64,000 nucleotides of DNA from Agrococcus carbonis. GTDB taxonomy: Bacteria > Actinomycetota > Actinomycetes > Actinomycetales > Microbacteriaceae. The notes under the pieces were generated by a model that was given only the letters and a program-made list of their open reading frames with translations, did no database searches and was not told where the DNA came from. The DNA lies in NCBI RefSeq assembly GCF_900104705.1, contig NZ_LT629734.1, positions 1,736,001-1,800,000 of the forward strand. Direction: 5' to 3'. Position numbers and translations under genes: made by a program. Below, piece after piece: positions 39,023 through 47,875 of the stretch; the first letter of the stretch is position 1; each line of letters starts with the position of its first letter.

Positions 39023-40339
39023 ATGACCCGCACCGCATCCGCCACCCCCACCACCAAGCCGCCGTCGCCCATGCGCCGCCCGGCCTACCGCCGCCTCATG
39101 GTCGGCTGGCTCGCCACCAACCTCGGCGACAGCGCGCTCTACCTCGTCCTCGCCATCTGGGTGCGCGAGCTCACCGGCTCCGACGCCGCGGGCGCGCTCG
39201 TGTTCCTCTTCCTCGGGCTGCCGGCGCTGCTCGCGCCGTGGGCGGGCCAGCTCGCCGACCGGGTGCGCCGTCGGCCGCTGCTCATCGTCACCAACCTCGC
39301 CACCGCATCCGTCATCCTCGCCCTGCTGCTCGTGCGGGGGCCCGAGCACGTGTGGCTCGTCTACGCCGTGACCTTCGGCTACGGCCTCTCGGCCTACCTC
39401 ACCGCATCCGCGCAGTCGGGCCTCCTGCGCGACCTGCTGCCCGACGACGAGATCGGCACCGCGAACGGCATCTTCACGTCGATCGACAACGGCATGCGCA
39501 TCATCAGCCCGCCCCTCGGCGCGGGCCTCTACGTGCTCGCCGGGCCCTGGGCGGTCGTCGCCGTGAGCGTGGGCGGCTACCTCGTGATGGCGCTCATGCT
39601 GCTGACCGTGCGCATCGCGGAGTCGGCGCCCGAGCCGCCCGAGCCCGGCGCCGGCTACTGGCACGAGGTCTCGGCCGGGTTCCGCGAGCTGCTGCGCGAC
39701 CCGCTGCTGCGCCTGCTCACGATCGCGGGCGCCGTCGGCTTCGGCCTCACCGGCATCCTCAACGCCACGATCTTCCCGCTGCTCGAGCACGGCCTGCAGG
39801 AGGGCCCCGCCGCGCTCGGCCCCGCGCAGGCGATCCAGGGCGTCGCGGCGCTCGCGGGCGGCCTGGTGTCGGCGCTCGCGCTGCGCCGGCTCGGCGAGCG
39901 CCGGCTGTTCGCGTGGGGCATGACGCTCGTCGCGATCGGCTCGTTCGCCGCGTGGGCGATCGTGCAGTGGCCGCTCGAGGAGTCGTGGATGCGCTGGGCC
40001 GGCATCGCCCTCGTGCAGTGGCCGATCGGCTTCGGCGTGCCGTGGACCATCGTGGGGCTCTCCACCCTGCGGATGCGGCTGGTGCCGCCGCGGCTGCAGG
40101 GCCGCACGTCGGCAGCCATGAACGTCTCGATCAACGTGCCGCAGATGGTCATGCTCGCCGGCGCGACCGGCGCGATGGTGGTGCTCGACTTCCGCTGGCT
40201 GCTGCTGCTCGCCGCGATCGGGATCACGGCTGCGGCGGCTGCCGTGTGGCTCGGTCGGGGCGAGGGGCGAGCGGACGGCGCGATCGCCGACGCACCCGAG
40301 ACCCCAGCAGGCATCGGCCGCGGCACGGCGGGCGCATAG
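39023..40339 (+). CDS. MFS transporter (MFS_3/MFS_1 exporter type)
   Basis: 438 residues, about twelve membrane helices. RLMVGWLATNLGDSALYLVLAIWVRELTGSDAAGALVFLFLGLPALLAPWAGQLADRVRRRPLLI contains the G-x-L-A-D-R-x-x-R-R loop; FTSIDNGMRIISPPLGAGLYVLAGPWAVV resembles macrolide- and enterobactin-exporter relatives. The substrate is unknown. GGAGTCC precedes the ATG. It follows the ArsR-type regulator beyond the REP-like element. Confidence 0.88.
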   Translation: MTRTASATPTTKPPSPMRRPAYRRLMVGWLATNLGDSALYLVLAIWVRELTGSDAAGALVFLFLGLPALLAPWAGQLADRVRRRPLLIVTNLATASVILALLLVRGPEHVWLVYAVTFGYGLSAYLTASAQSGLLRDLLPDDEIGTANGIFTSIDNGMRIISPPLGAGLYVLAGPWAVVAVSVGGYLVMALMLLTVRIAESAPEPPEPGAGYWHEVSAGFRELLRDPLLRLLTIAGAVGFGLTGILNATIFPLLEHGLQEGPAALGPAQAIQGVAALAGGLVSALALRRLGERRLFAWGMTLVAIGSFAAWAIVQWPLEESWMRWAGIALVQWPIGFGVPWTIVGLSTLRMRLVPPRLQGRTSAAMNVSINVPQMVMLAGATGAMVVLDFRWLLLLAAIGITAAAAAVWLGRGEGRADGAIADAPETPAGIGRGTAGA

Positions 40340-40361
40340 CCGCGCGTGGCAGGCTGAGCGC

Positions 40362-40856
40362 ATGACGCAGACGACCACGAGCCTCAGCGACTTCACGGCG
40401 GAAGCCCTCACCGGCGGCGAGGTCTCGCTCGCCGACTACGAGGGCAAGGTCGTGCTGATCGTCAACACCGCGAGCGAGTGCGGCTTCACGCCGCAGTACG
40501 CGGGGCTCGAACAGCTCTGGAAGGAGCTCGGCGACCAGGGGCTCGTGGTGCTCGGGTTCCCCTCGGATCAGTTCGGCCATCAGGAGCCGGGCACCGAGGC
40601 CGAGATCGCCGAGTTCTGCCAGCGCAACTACGGCGTCTCGTTCCCGATGTTCGCGAAGATCGACGTCAACGGCCCCGACACGCATCCGCTCTACGCGTGG
40701 CTCAAGCGCGAGACGAAGGGCCTGCTCGGCGGCGCGATCAAGTGGAACTTCACGAAGTTCCTCGTCGGCCGCGACGGCACGGTGCTCAAGCGCTACGCGT
40801 CGACGACGACGCCCGAGGACATCCGCCCCGACATCGAGCGCGCCCTGGCCGCCTGA
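40362..40856 (+). CDS. Glutathione peroxidase-family thiol peroxidase
   Basis: 164 residues. VLIVNTASECGFTPQYAGLEQLWKELG contains the peroxidatic Cys, VLGFPSDQFGHQEPGTEAEIAEFCQRNYGVSFPMFAKIDVNG the Gln and the resolving-type Cys, and IKWNFTKFLVGRDGTVLKRYAS the Trp-Asn of the tetrad. Bacterial members use thioredoxin rather than glutathione. It lies 22 bp after the MFS gene and may be cotranscribed. Confidence 0.93.
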   Translation: MTQTTTSLSDFTAEALTGGEVSLADYEGKVVLIVNTASECGFTPQYAGLEQLWKELGDQGLVVLGFPSDQFGHQEPGTEAEIAEFCQRNYGVSFPMFAKIDVNGPDTHPLYAWLKRETKGLLGGAIKWNFTKFLVGRDGTVLKRYASTTTPEDIRPDIERALAA

Positions 40857-40941
40857 CGCGCCCCGCCGGGGTGGGGAGCCCGACGGCAGGACGGCGGTCA
40901 ACCCCCATGCGCCCCGCACCGCAAGTGCCTAGCGTGGAGGC

Positions 40942-41844
40942 ATGACGGTCCCCAACCCCGCGCCCCAGCTGCCGCCGCAGCCGTTCGCGCAGAACCCCGA
41001 CTTCGCAGCGCCCGGCGCCCAGCAGGCGGCGGCCGGTCAGCCCTACGCCGCCGCCCAGCCCACCCGGCCGTACGTGCCGCCCGTCTACGACGCCGGCCCG
41101 CCGAAGCCGCCGCGGCCCAAGCTGACGAAGGAGGCGGCGCGCCGCGCGCGCCTCGCCGGCGGCGTCGGCGGCGGCATCGCATGGCTCGGCATCGGCATCA
41201 TGCAGCTGTGCGCGACGCTGCTGCTGCTGCCCGTGCTCGTCGGCTCGCTCGTGTTCGGCCTCGGCTTCGCCTTCCGGCAGGACGGCACGAGCGCCACCGG
41301 CGGCGCCTGGAACAGCATGCTCGAGTGGCTCGGCAGCCCGTGGGGCATCCTGCTCGGCATCGGCGTGCCCATCGGGCTGCTCGTCGCGCTCCTCGGCCTC
41401 TGGGTCAGCACGCGCATCCTCCGCCACCCCGACGTGCGACGACCCGTCGGCATCACGTGGGCCGGCTTCGGCATCGCCGTCGCCGCCGCCGTGCTGCTCT
41501 CGGGCGCGGGCTCGGTGACGCTGCCGTTCTTCGGCGGCTTCCCGCTCGGCCCGGGCTTCGACATCGATCGCTTCGGCCCGGGACCGGGCCCCGTCGACGA
41601 CGCCGAGCTCGAGCGCTGGTTCGCGACCGACGGCGCCGACATGCTCGAGCGCATCGCCGACCCCGGCACGCTGCTGGGCTTCGCAGGGCCGTGGCTCGCG
41701 ATCGGTCAGCTGCTCGCGCTCGTCATCCCGATCGTCGTCAGCATCTTCACCTGGTGGTGGATGGCGCACGCGATGCGCCCGGCGCTCGTCGACGGCCCGC
41801 TCGAGCCCGCGCCCGAGAGGACGGCCGAGCCGCCCGCCGCCTGA
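40942..41844 (+). CDS. Membrane protein with proline-rich N-terminus
   Basis: 300 residues. The first 60 are rich in Pro, Gln and Ala (PAPQLPPQPFAQNPDF, AAQPTRPYVPPVYDAGPPKPPRP). Four membrane segments follow near 70-112 (two), 130-153, 172-197 and 248-275. The loop LGPGFDIDRFGPGPGPVDDAELERWFATDGADMLERIADPGTL is outside or inside depending on topology. No family known. Confidence 0.75.
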   Translation: MTVPNPAPQLPPQPFAQNPDFAAPGAQQAAAGQPYAAAQPTRPYVPPVYDAGPPKPPRPKLTKEAARRARLAGGVGGGIAWLGIGIMQLCATLLLLPVLVGSLVFGLGFAFRQDGTSATGGAWNSMLEWLGSPWGILLGIGVPIGLLVALLGLWVSTRILRHPDVRRPVGITWAGFGIAVAAAVLLSGAGSVTLPFFGGFPLGPGFDIDRFGPGPGPVDDAELERWFATDGADMLERIADPGTLLGFAGPWLAIGQLLALVIPIVVSIFTWWWMAHAMRPALVDGPLEPAPERTAEPPAA

Positions 41845-41857
41845 GCGCCGCGCGGCC

Positions 41858-43018
41858 TCAGCCCTTCGCGCGCTTCGCGATGTCGCGCCCGATGATCTCC
41901 TTCATGATCTCGGTCGTGCCGCCGTAGATCGACTGCACGCGCGAGTCGCGGAAGGCGCGCGCGATCGGGTACTCCTCCATGAAGCCGTAGCCGCCGTGCA
42001 GCTGCAGGCTGCGGGTGATGACCCGCTGCTCGAGCTCGGTCGTCCACCACTTCGCCTTCGACGCATCCGCCGTCGTCAGGTGCCCCTCGTTGAGCGCGAG
42101 GATGCAGCGCTCGACGTAGGCGCGAGCGATGTCGAGCTCGGTCTCGAGCTCGGCGAGCGCGAACCGCACCGTCGGCAGGTCGCCGACGAGCCCGCCGAAG
42201 GCCTTCCGCTGGAAGACGTAGTCGCGGCCCCACGCGTACGCGGCCTCGGCCGACGAGAGCGCGGCGGCGCCGATCGAGAGCCGCTCGCGCGGCAGCCGCT
42301 CCATCATGGCGATGAGGCCCATGCCCACCTCGCCGACGCGGTTCGCATCCGGCACCCGCACGTCGCGGAAGAACAGCTCCGCCGTGTCCTGCGAGCGCAG
42401 CCCGATCTTGTCGAGCTTCCGCCCGCGCTCGAAGCCGGCCATGCCGTTCTCGACGAGGAGGAGGGTGAAGCCGCGCGAGCCCGCCTCGGGGTCGGTGCGC
42501 GCGAAGACGAGCACCTTGTCGGCGTGGAAGCCGTTGGTGATGAACGTCTTCGAGCCGTTCAGGATCCAGTCGTCGCCGTCGCGCACCGCGGCGGTGCGGA
42601 TGCCCTGCAGGTCGCTGCCGGCATCGGGCTCGGTCATGCCGATCGCGGCGATCGAGTCGCCCGACGCCATCGCCGGCAGCCAGCGCTCGCGCTGCTCGGG
42701 CGTCGCGAGGTCGAGCAGGTAGGCGAGCACGATGTCGTCGTGCACGCCGAAGGTCGCGTTGACGGATGCGGCGCCGACGCGCGAGAGCTCCTCGCTGATC
42801 ACGAGGCGGAACCGGTAGTCGTCGACGCCCATGCCGCCGTACTCCTCCGGGATCGCGAGCCCGACCATGCCGGCCTCGCCCATCCGCCGGTAGAGGTCGC
42901 GGTCGGTCAGCCCGTCGGCCTCCCACTGCGCCAGGTGCGGCGCGATGTGCCGCGCGACGAACTCGCGCACGCTCTCGCGGAACGCCTCGTGCTCGTCGTC
43001 GTAGAAGTCTGAACGCAT
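41858..43018 (-). CDS. Acyl-CoA dehydrogenase
   Basis: 386 residues. IGMTEPDAGSDLQGIRTAAVRDGDDWILNGSKTFITNG is the first ACAD signature and FAD-binding region; QRKAFGGLVGDLPTVRFALAELETELDIARAY the helical domain; VITRSLQLHGGYGFMEEYPIARAFRDSRVQSIYGGTTEIMKEIIGRDI the C-terminal signature. The catalytic Glu region GGTTEIMKEII fits long/branched-chain enzymes. Electrons go to ETF, encoded 5 kb away. It is downstream of the SDR gene in a two-gene operon. Confidence 0.9.
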   Translation of the reverse strand: MRSDFYDDEHEAFRESVREFVARHIAPHLAQWEADGLTDRDLYRRMGEAGMVGLAIPEEYGGMGVDDYRFRLVISEELSRVGAASVNATFGVHDDIVLAYLLDLATPEQRERWLPAMASGDSIAAIGMTEPDAGSDLQGIRTAAVRDGDDWILNGSKTFITNGFHADKVLVFARTDPEAGSRGFTLLLVENGMAGFERGRKLDKIGLRSQDTAELFFRDVRVPDANRVGEVGMGLIAMMERLPRERLSIGAAALSSAEAAYAWGRDYVFQRKAFGGLVGDLPTVRFALAELETELDIARAYVERCILALNEGHLTTADASKAKWWTTELEQRVITRSLQLHGGYGFMEEYPIARAFRDSRVQSIYGGTTEIMKEIIGRDIAKRAKG

Positions 43019-43028
43019 CCGTCTCTCC

Positions 43029-43799
43029 TCACTTCGCCTGCATGCGGATCGCCCCGTCGAGCCGGATGGTCTCGCCGTTGAGCATGGGGTTGGCGACGAT
43101 CTGCGTCACCAGCAGCGCGAACTCGCTCGGCTTGCCGAGCCTCGCGGGGTGCGGCACCTGCGCGCCGAGCGAGTCGCGCGCCTCCTGCGGGAGGGCCGCG
43201 AGCAGCGGGGTGTCGAACAGCCCCGGGGCGATCGCGTTCACGCGGATGCGGTGGGTCGCGAGCTCGCGCGCGACCGGCAGGGTGAGCCCCACGATCGCGG
43301 CCTTCGACGCCGAGTAGGCCGCTTGGCCGATCTGCCCGTCGAAGGCGGCGACGGATGCGGTGGAGATGATGACGCCGCGCTCCTCGCCGGCCTCGCCGCC
43401 CATCGGCTCGAGCCGCGCCATGCGCTCGGCGGCGAGCCGGATGACGTTGAAGGTGCCGACGAGGTTGATGTCGATGACGCGCTGGAAGCGGTCGAGCGGG
43501 AAGGCGCCCGAGCGACCGACGACCTTCGCGGCGTCGTTGACGCCGGCGCAGCTCACGACGACGCGCAGGTCGCCGAGGGCGTCGGCCGCGTCGAGCGCGG
43601 CGGCGACCTGCGCCTCGTCGCGCACGTCGGCGCCCACGAACGTGACCCCCTCGAGGCGGGCCACCGCATCCGCCGCCGGCGTGCCGGGCAGGTCGATCAC
43701 CACCACGCGCGCGCCCTGCGCGAGCAGCGCCTCGGTCGTCGCGAGGCCGAGCCCCGATGCTCCGCCGGTGACGAGCGCCACCTGCCCGTCGATCTCCAT
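43029..43799 (-). CDS. Short-chain dehydrogenase, 3-hydroxyacyl-CoA dehydrogenase type 2-like
   Basis: 256 residues from ATG 43799. VALVTGGASGLGLATTEALLAQGARVVVIDLPG is the NAD-binding TGxxxGxG motif with Asp for NAD preference. VVVSCAGVNDAAKV, IISTASVAAFDGQIGQAAYSASKAAIVGL (Ser, YxxxK) and APGLFDTPLLAALP complete the SDR set. The sequence follows HSD17B10-like enzymes that oxidise 2-methyl-3-hydroxybutyryl-CoA in isoleucine catabolism. It precedes the acyl-CoA dehydrogenase by 10 bp and is divergent from the isobutyryl-CoA dehydrogenase gene. Confidence 0.9.
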   Translation of the reverse strand: MEIDGQVALVTGGASGLGLATTEALLAQGARVVVIDLPGTPAADAVARLEGVTFVGADVRDEAQVAAALDAADALGDLRVVVSCAGVNDAAKVVGRSGAFPLDRFQRVIDINLVGTFNVIRLAAERMARLEPMGGEAGEERGVIISTASVAAFDGQIGQAAYSASKAAIVGLTLPVARELATHRIRVNAIAPGLFDTPLLAALPQEARDSLGAQVPHPARLGKPSEFALLVTQIVANPMLNGETIRLDGAIRMQAK

Positions 43800-43898
43800 G
43801 TGCCCTCCGTCGCCTTCGACGCTCTGACCGTAGCGGCACCGCGCGTGGGCGCGTGATCGCCGCGGCTGGCGTGCCGTGCACTCAGGATGGTAGATATG

Positions 43899-43908
43899 TG
43901 GACGTCCA
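43899..43908. promoter_or_regulatory. Palindrome in the divergent acyl-CoA region
   Basis: TGGACGTCCA is a perfect 10-bp palindrome, extended imperfectly to ATGTGGACGTCCATG, in the 187-bp region between the SDR and isobutyryl-CoA dehydrogenase starts. Likely operator for a regulator of both directions; which one is not evident. Confidence 0.4.
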
Positions 43909-43986
43909 TGCAACTGGCAGGACGACACAAGAAGCCCCACAAGGGCGAGCGCGGCCCAGCCGCCACGCGACGAGGAGGTCGTGCGG

Positions 43987-45186
43987 GTGACCATGACGAT
44001 GCCCAGCCCCACCGGCAGCGGGACGAGCGCGAGCGCCACGAGCGCCGAGGAGCGCGAGGCGCTCGTCGAGGCCGTGCGCGACTTCGCCGACGCACGCCTC
44101 GCCCCGTTCGCGAACCAGCGCGACGCCGACCACGAGTTCCCCGTCGAGACGCTGCGCGAGGCCGGCCAGCTCGGCCTCGGCGCCATCTGCGTGCGCGAGG
44201 ACGTCGGCGGCGCGGGCCTCAGCCGCATGGACGCGATCGCCATCTACGAGCAGCTCGCGCGCGGCGACGTCGCGGTCGCCGCCTACATCTCGATCCACAA
44301 CATGGTCGTCGGCATGATCGACCAGCACGGCACCGACGAGCAGCGCCGCCGCTGGCTGCCGAGCCTCACGACGATGGACGACCTCGCGAGCTACTGCCTC
44401 ACCGAGCCCGGCGCCGGCAGCGACGCCGCCGCGGTCGCGACCGCCGCCGTGCGCGACGGCGACGACTACGTGCTCACGGGCACGAAGCAGTTCATCTCGG
44501 GCGCCGGCACCTCGGCCGTGTACGTCGTGATGGCCCGCACGGGTGGCGACGACCCGGCGAAGCAGGGCTCGCGCGGCATGACCGCGTTCATCGTGCCCGC
44601 GGGCGCCGACGGCCTCTCGTTCGGCCCCGAGGAGCACAAGATGGGCTGGAACGCGCAGCCCACGCGCCAGGTCGTGCTCGACGGCGTGCGGGTGCCCGCC
44701 GACCACCGCCTCGGCGAGGAGGGCGACGGCTTCGGCATCGCGATGCGCGGGCTCAACGGCGGCCGCCTCGGCATCGCGGCCGCGTCGATCGGCGGCGCGC
44801 AGTGGGCGCTCGAGCGCACCGTCGCCTACGCCAAGGAGCGCGCGACCTTCGGCCAGCCGCTCGCGACCCGCCAGCACGTGCAGTTCGCGCTCGCCGACAT
44901 GGAGACCGAGCTGCAGGCGGCGCGGGCGCTGCTCGAGCGGGCCGCGGCCAAGCTCGACGCGGGCGCCGCCGACGCGCCCGTCGCGTGCGCGATGGCCAAG
45001 CGCTTCGCGACCGACGCGGGCTTCCGCGTCGCCGACGAGGCGCTGCAGCTGCACGGCGGCTACGGCTACCTGCACGAGTACGGCATCGAGCGCGTCGTGC
45101 GCGACCTGCGCGTGCACCGCATCCTCGAGGGTTCGAACGAGATGATGCGCATGATCGTCGGCCGACACCTGCTGGGAGAGCGATGA
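43987..45186 (+). CDS. Isobutyryl-CoA dehydrogenase-type acyl-CoA dehydrogenase
   Basis: 399 residues from GTG 43987, which has GGAGG eight bases upstream; GTG 43981 and ATG 43993 are alternatives. FANQRDADHEFPVETLREAGQLGLGAICVREDVGGAGLSRMDAIAIYE and YISIHNMVVGMIDQHGTDEQRRRWLP are close to ACAD8-type isobutyryl-CoA dehydrogenases. CLTEPGAGSDAAAV, MGWNAQPTRQVVLDGVRVP and LQLHGGYGYLHEYGIERVVRDLRVHRILEGSNEMMRMIVGR follow. It would make methacrylyl-CoA in valine degradation. The next gene, the matching hydrolase, overlaps by four bases. Confidence 0.88.
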   Translation: MTMTMPSPTGSGTSASATSAEEREALVEAVRDFADARLAPFANQRDADHEFPVETLREAGQLGLGAICVREDVGGAGLSRMDAIAIYEQLARGDVAVAAYISIHNMVVGMIDQHGTDEQRRRWLPSLTTMDDLASYCLTEPGAGSDAAAVATAAVRDGDDYVLTGTKQFISGAGTSAVYVVMARTGGDDPAKQGSRGMTAFIVPAGADGLSFGPEEHKMGWNAQPTRQVVLDGVRVPADHRLGEEGDGFGIAMRGLNGGRLGIAAASIGGAQWALERTVAYAKERATFGQPLATRQHVQFALADMETELQAARALLERAAAKLDAGAADAPVACAMAKRFATDAGFRVADEALQLHGGYGYLHEYGIERVVRDLRVHRILEGSNEMMRMIVGRHLLGER

Positions 45187-46235
45187 CCCACATCCGCACC
45201 GAGACCCGCGGCGCGCTCGCGCACATCGAGCTCGACCGCCCCGAGGCGCTCAACGCGCTCACGCACGGCATGGTGCAGGGGCTCACGGATGCGCTGCGCG
45301 CGGCGGCCGCGGACGACGCGGTCGAGCGCGTGCTCATCACGGGCGCGGGGGAGCGGGCCCTCTGCGCGGGCGGCGACGTCGTGACGCTGCGCGACGACGT
45401 CGAGCGCACGCGCGGCCAGGGCGCCGCTCGCTTCTGGCGCGACGAGTACGCCCTCAACGCGCTCATCGCGCGCTTCCCGAAGCCGGTCGTCGCGATCCAG
45501 CACGGCATCGTGCTCGGCGGCGGCGTCGGCATCTCGGGCCATGCGAGCCACCGCATCGTCACCGACTCGACGCGCATCGGGTTCCCCGAGGTGACGATCG
45601 GCTTCGTGCCCGACGTCGGCGCGACCTGGCTGCTCACCCGCCGCCGCGGCGAGCTCGGCACGCGCGCGGCGCTCACCGGCGACCACTTCGGCGCCGCCGA
45701 CGCGATCGCGCTCGGCCTCGCCGACCGGTGCGTGCCCGAGGACCGCCTGCCTGAGCTCGTCTCGCTACTCGAGACCGAGCATCCGGATGCCGTCATCGAG
45801 CGGCTCGCGGCCGAGCCCGGCGTGAGCGCGCTCGAGCGGGATCGGCCCTTCCTCGACCGGATGTTCGCGGGCTCGGACGCCGCGGCGATCGTCGAGCGCC
45901 TGCGCGGCGCGGGCGAGGCGGGCGCGGCGCTCGCGGACCGCATCGCCCAGCGCTCGCCCTTCGCGGTCGCGGTGACGCTCGAGGCGCTGCGGCGTGCGCG
46001 CGGCCTCGGCTCGCTCGAGGAGGCGCTCGTGCAGGAGTACCGCGTCTCGCGCCACACCTCGCTCGCCGCCGACTTCGCGGAGGGGGTGCGCGCGCAGCTC
46101 GTCGACAAGGATCGCGCGCCGAAGTGGACGCCGTCGACGCTCGAGAAGGTGACGCCTGCCATGGTGGAGGGGTGCTTCGCACCGGTGCCCGAGGGCGACC
46201 TGGTGCTTCCCGCTGCGATGAAGGAGCCCGCATGA
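45183..46235 (+). CDS. 3-hydroxyisobutyryl-CoA hydrolase
   Basis: 350 residues from ATG 45183. The crotonase fold begins AHIELDRPEALNALTHGMVQGL. GERALCAGGDVVTLRDDVERTRGQGAARFWRDEYALNALIARFPKPVVAIQHGIVLGGGVGISGHASHRIVTDSTRIGFPEVTIGFVPDVGATWLL is characteristic of HIBCH rather than hydratases, as is the C-terminal EYRVSRHTSLAADFAEGVRAQLVDKDRAPKW. It frees 3-hydroxyisobutyrate from CoA in valine breakdown. Overlaps both neighbours by four bases. Confidence 0.92.
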   Translation: MTHIRTETRGALAHIELDRPEALNALTHGMVQGLTDALRAAAADDAVERVLITGAGERALCAGGDVVTLRDDVERTRGQGAARFWRDEYALNALIARFPKPVVAIQHGIVLGGGVGISGHASHRIVTDSTRIGFPEVTIGFVPDVGATWLLTRRRGELGTRAALTGDHFGAADAIALGLADRCVPEDRLPELVSLLETEHPDAVIERLAAEPGVSALERDRPFLDRMFAGSDAAAIVERLRGAGEAGAALADRIAQRSPFAVAVTLEALRRARGLGSLEEALVQEYRVSRHTSLAADFAEGVRAQLVDKDRAPKWTPSTLEKVTPAMVEGCFAPVPEGDLVLPAAMKEPA

Positions 46236-47041
46236 CCGACTCGACCGCTGCCGCCGACGCCGCCGTGCCCGAGACCGAGACGATCCGCGTCGAGCGGCGC
46301 GGCCGCGTCGCCTGGATCACGCTCGACCGTCCCGAGGCGCTCAACGCGCTCAACGCGCAGCTGATGCGCGAGGTCGTCGCGACGGCGAAGGAGCTCGATG
46401 CCGACGACGGCGTGGGCGCGATCGTCGTGACGGGTTCGGAGAAGGCCTTCGCGGCCGGCGCCGACATCAAGGAGATGGCCGACAAGTCGGCCGCCGAGAT
46501 GCGCGAGGCCGACCACTTCGGCCCGTGGCTCGAGTTCGCGCGCGTGCGCAAGCCCGTCATCGCGGTCGTCTCGGGCTACGCGCTCGGCGGCGGCTTCGAG
46601 CTCGCGCTCATGTGCGACGTGATCCTCGCGAGCGACACCGCGCAGTTCGGCTTCCCCGAGATCGGGCTGGGCGTCATCCCCGGCATCGGCGGCACGCAGC
46701 GCATCGTGCGCGCGATCGGCTACCCGAAGGCGGCCGAGCTCGTGCTCACCGGCCGGCGCATTGACGCCGCGGAGGCCGATTCGCTCGGCATCGTCTCGCG
46801 CGTCGTGCCCGCGGCCGAGCTGCAGGCCGAGGCCGAGCGCCTCGCGACCGAGATCGCCGGGCGCTCGCTGCCCGCGCTCGTGGCGGCGAAGGCGGCGCTG
46901 GATGCGGCCCTCGAGACGGGCCTGGAGGCGGGCCTCGCGCTCGAGGCCGAGCAGTTCACCGCGCTGTTCGACACCGAGGACCAGAAAGAGGGGATGGCGG
47001 CGTTCCGTGAGAAGCGACAGCCCGAGTTCCGCCACCGCTAG
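46232..47041 (+). CDS. Enoyl-CoA hydratase
   Basis: 269 residues. VAWITLDRPEALNALNAQLM, AIVVTGSEKAFAAGADIKEMADKS (oxyanion Ala-Gly) and VSGYALGGGFELALMCDVILASDTAQFGFPEIGLGVIPGIGGTQRIVRAIG, with both catalytic Glu positions, place it among true hydratases. It would hydrate methacrylyl-CoA, giving the substrate of the gene before it. ATGA overlap links it to the hydrolase. A pair of direct repeats begins right after its stop. Confidence 0.92.
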   Translation: MTDSTAAADAAVPETETIRVERRGRVAWITLDRPEALNALNAQLMREVVATAKELDADDGVGAIVVTGSEKAFAAGADIKEMADKSAAEMREADHFGPWLEFARVRKPVIAVVSGYALGGGFELALMCDVILASDTAQFGFPEIGLGVIPGIGGTQRIVRAIGYPKAAELVLTGRRIDAAEADSLGIVSRVVPAAELQAEAERLATEIAGRSLPALVAAKAALDAALETGLEAGLALEAEQFTALFDTEDQKEGMAAFREKRQPEFRHR

Positions 47042-47042
47042 G

Positions 47043-47168
47043 CCCCACCTCGCCGGTCGAGGAGCGCGCGGCCTGAGGCCGCTCGCGTCACGAGACCACG
47101 CGGCGCGCGGCCCCCACCCCGCCGGTCGAGGAGCGCGCGGCCGTAGGCCGCTCGCGTCACGAGACCAC
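47043..47168. repeat. Two direct copies of a REP-like element
   Basis: Two units of about 56 bp, 47043-47098 and 47112-47168, each reading CCCCACC...GCCGGTCGAGGAGCGCGCGGCC...GCTCGCGTCACGAGACCAC. They differ at a few positions. The words GGTCGAGGAGC and CGCGTCACGAGACC reappear inside the gene at 49659. They lie between convergent genes and may aid termination. Confidence 0.75.
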
Positions 47169-47254
47169 CAGCTCGCCCGAGAGGCGGGTCTCGTGACGGC
47201 AGCGGCGCTGAGCACCGCAGCCTCCCCGACCGACGGAAGCTGCAACGGCTCCGG

Positions 47255-47803
47255 CTACAACGGCTCCGGCACCGGCCGCGGATCCTCGAAGTCCCCCGAG
47301 CGCTTCCGCAGCAGCGCGATGATGCGCACGAGCTCGGCGAGCTCCTCCTCCTCGAGCCCCGTCGCCGTGAAGGCCTCGTCGTTGAGCGCGGCCGTGGCCC
47401 GCTCGACGAGCGCACGCCCCGCATCCGTGATCGCGAGCACCGTCGCGCGGCCGTCGGTCGGGTGCGGCTCGCGCTCGACGAGCCCCGCGCGCACGAGCCG
47501 GTCGACCGTGCTCGTCACGCTCGTCGGGTGCACCTGCAGGCGCCGCACGGCCGATTGCATCGGCATCCGCCCCTCGCGCGTGAACGCGAGCAGCCGCAGC
47601 ACCTCGAACCGCGCGAACGACAGCGCGAAGGGCCGCAGCACCGCCTCGACGCGCGCCTCGAGCAGCTGCTGCGCGCGGTTGACCGACGTGACGAGCGTCA
47701 TGCCCGGCGCCGCATCCGCCCAGCCGTGCTCGAGCCACTGGCGCCGCGCCTCGGCGATCGGGTCGATGGGCATCGGGCGCTCCCCCGAGGTCCTGGCGCT
47801 CAT
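47255..47803 (-). CDS. MarR-family regulator
   Basis: 182 residues from ATG 47803. VNRAQQLLEARVEAVLRPFALSFARFEVLRLLAFTREGRMPMQSAVRRLQVHPTSVTSTVDRLVRAGLVEREPHPTDGRATVLAITDAGRALV is the standard MarR winged helix with the D-x-R-x-x-x-V/L-x-I/L-T wing. It is divergent from etfBA across 72 bp, so acyl-CoA or electron-transfer genes are its probable targets. Confidence 0.9.
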   Translation of the reverse strand: MSARTSGERPMPIDPIAEARRQWLEHGWADAAPGMTLVTSVNRAQQLLEARVEAVLRPFALSFARFEVLRLLAFTREGRMPMQSAVRRLQVHPTSVTSTVDRLVRAGLVEREPHPTDGRATVLAITDAGRALVERATAALNDEAFTATGLEEEELAELVRIIALLRKRSGDFEDPRPVPEPL

Positions 47804-47875
47804 GGCATCCTCCTCGTACCGATTCACCGTAGCCCAGGCGATGGAGCCCGCCCCGACGACGAAGGGAGCGCCGCG

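Noticed and set aside
38066-40411. 781-codon minus frame opposite the ArsR-type regulator and MFS genes
   Set aside because: Shadow of well-supported plus-strand genes; no domain seen.
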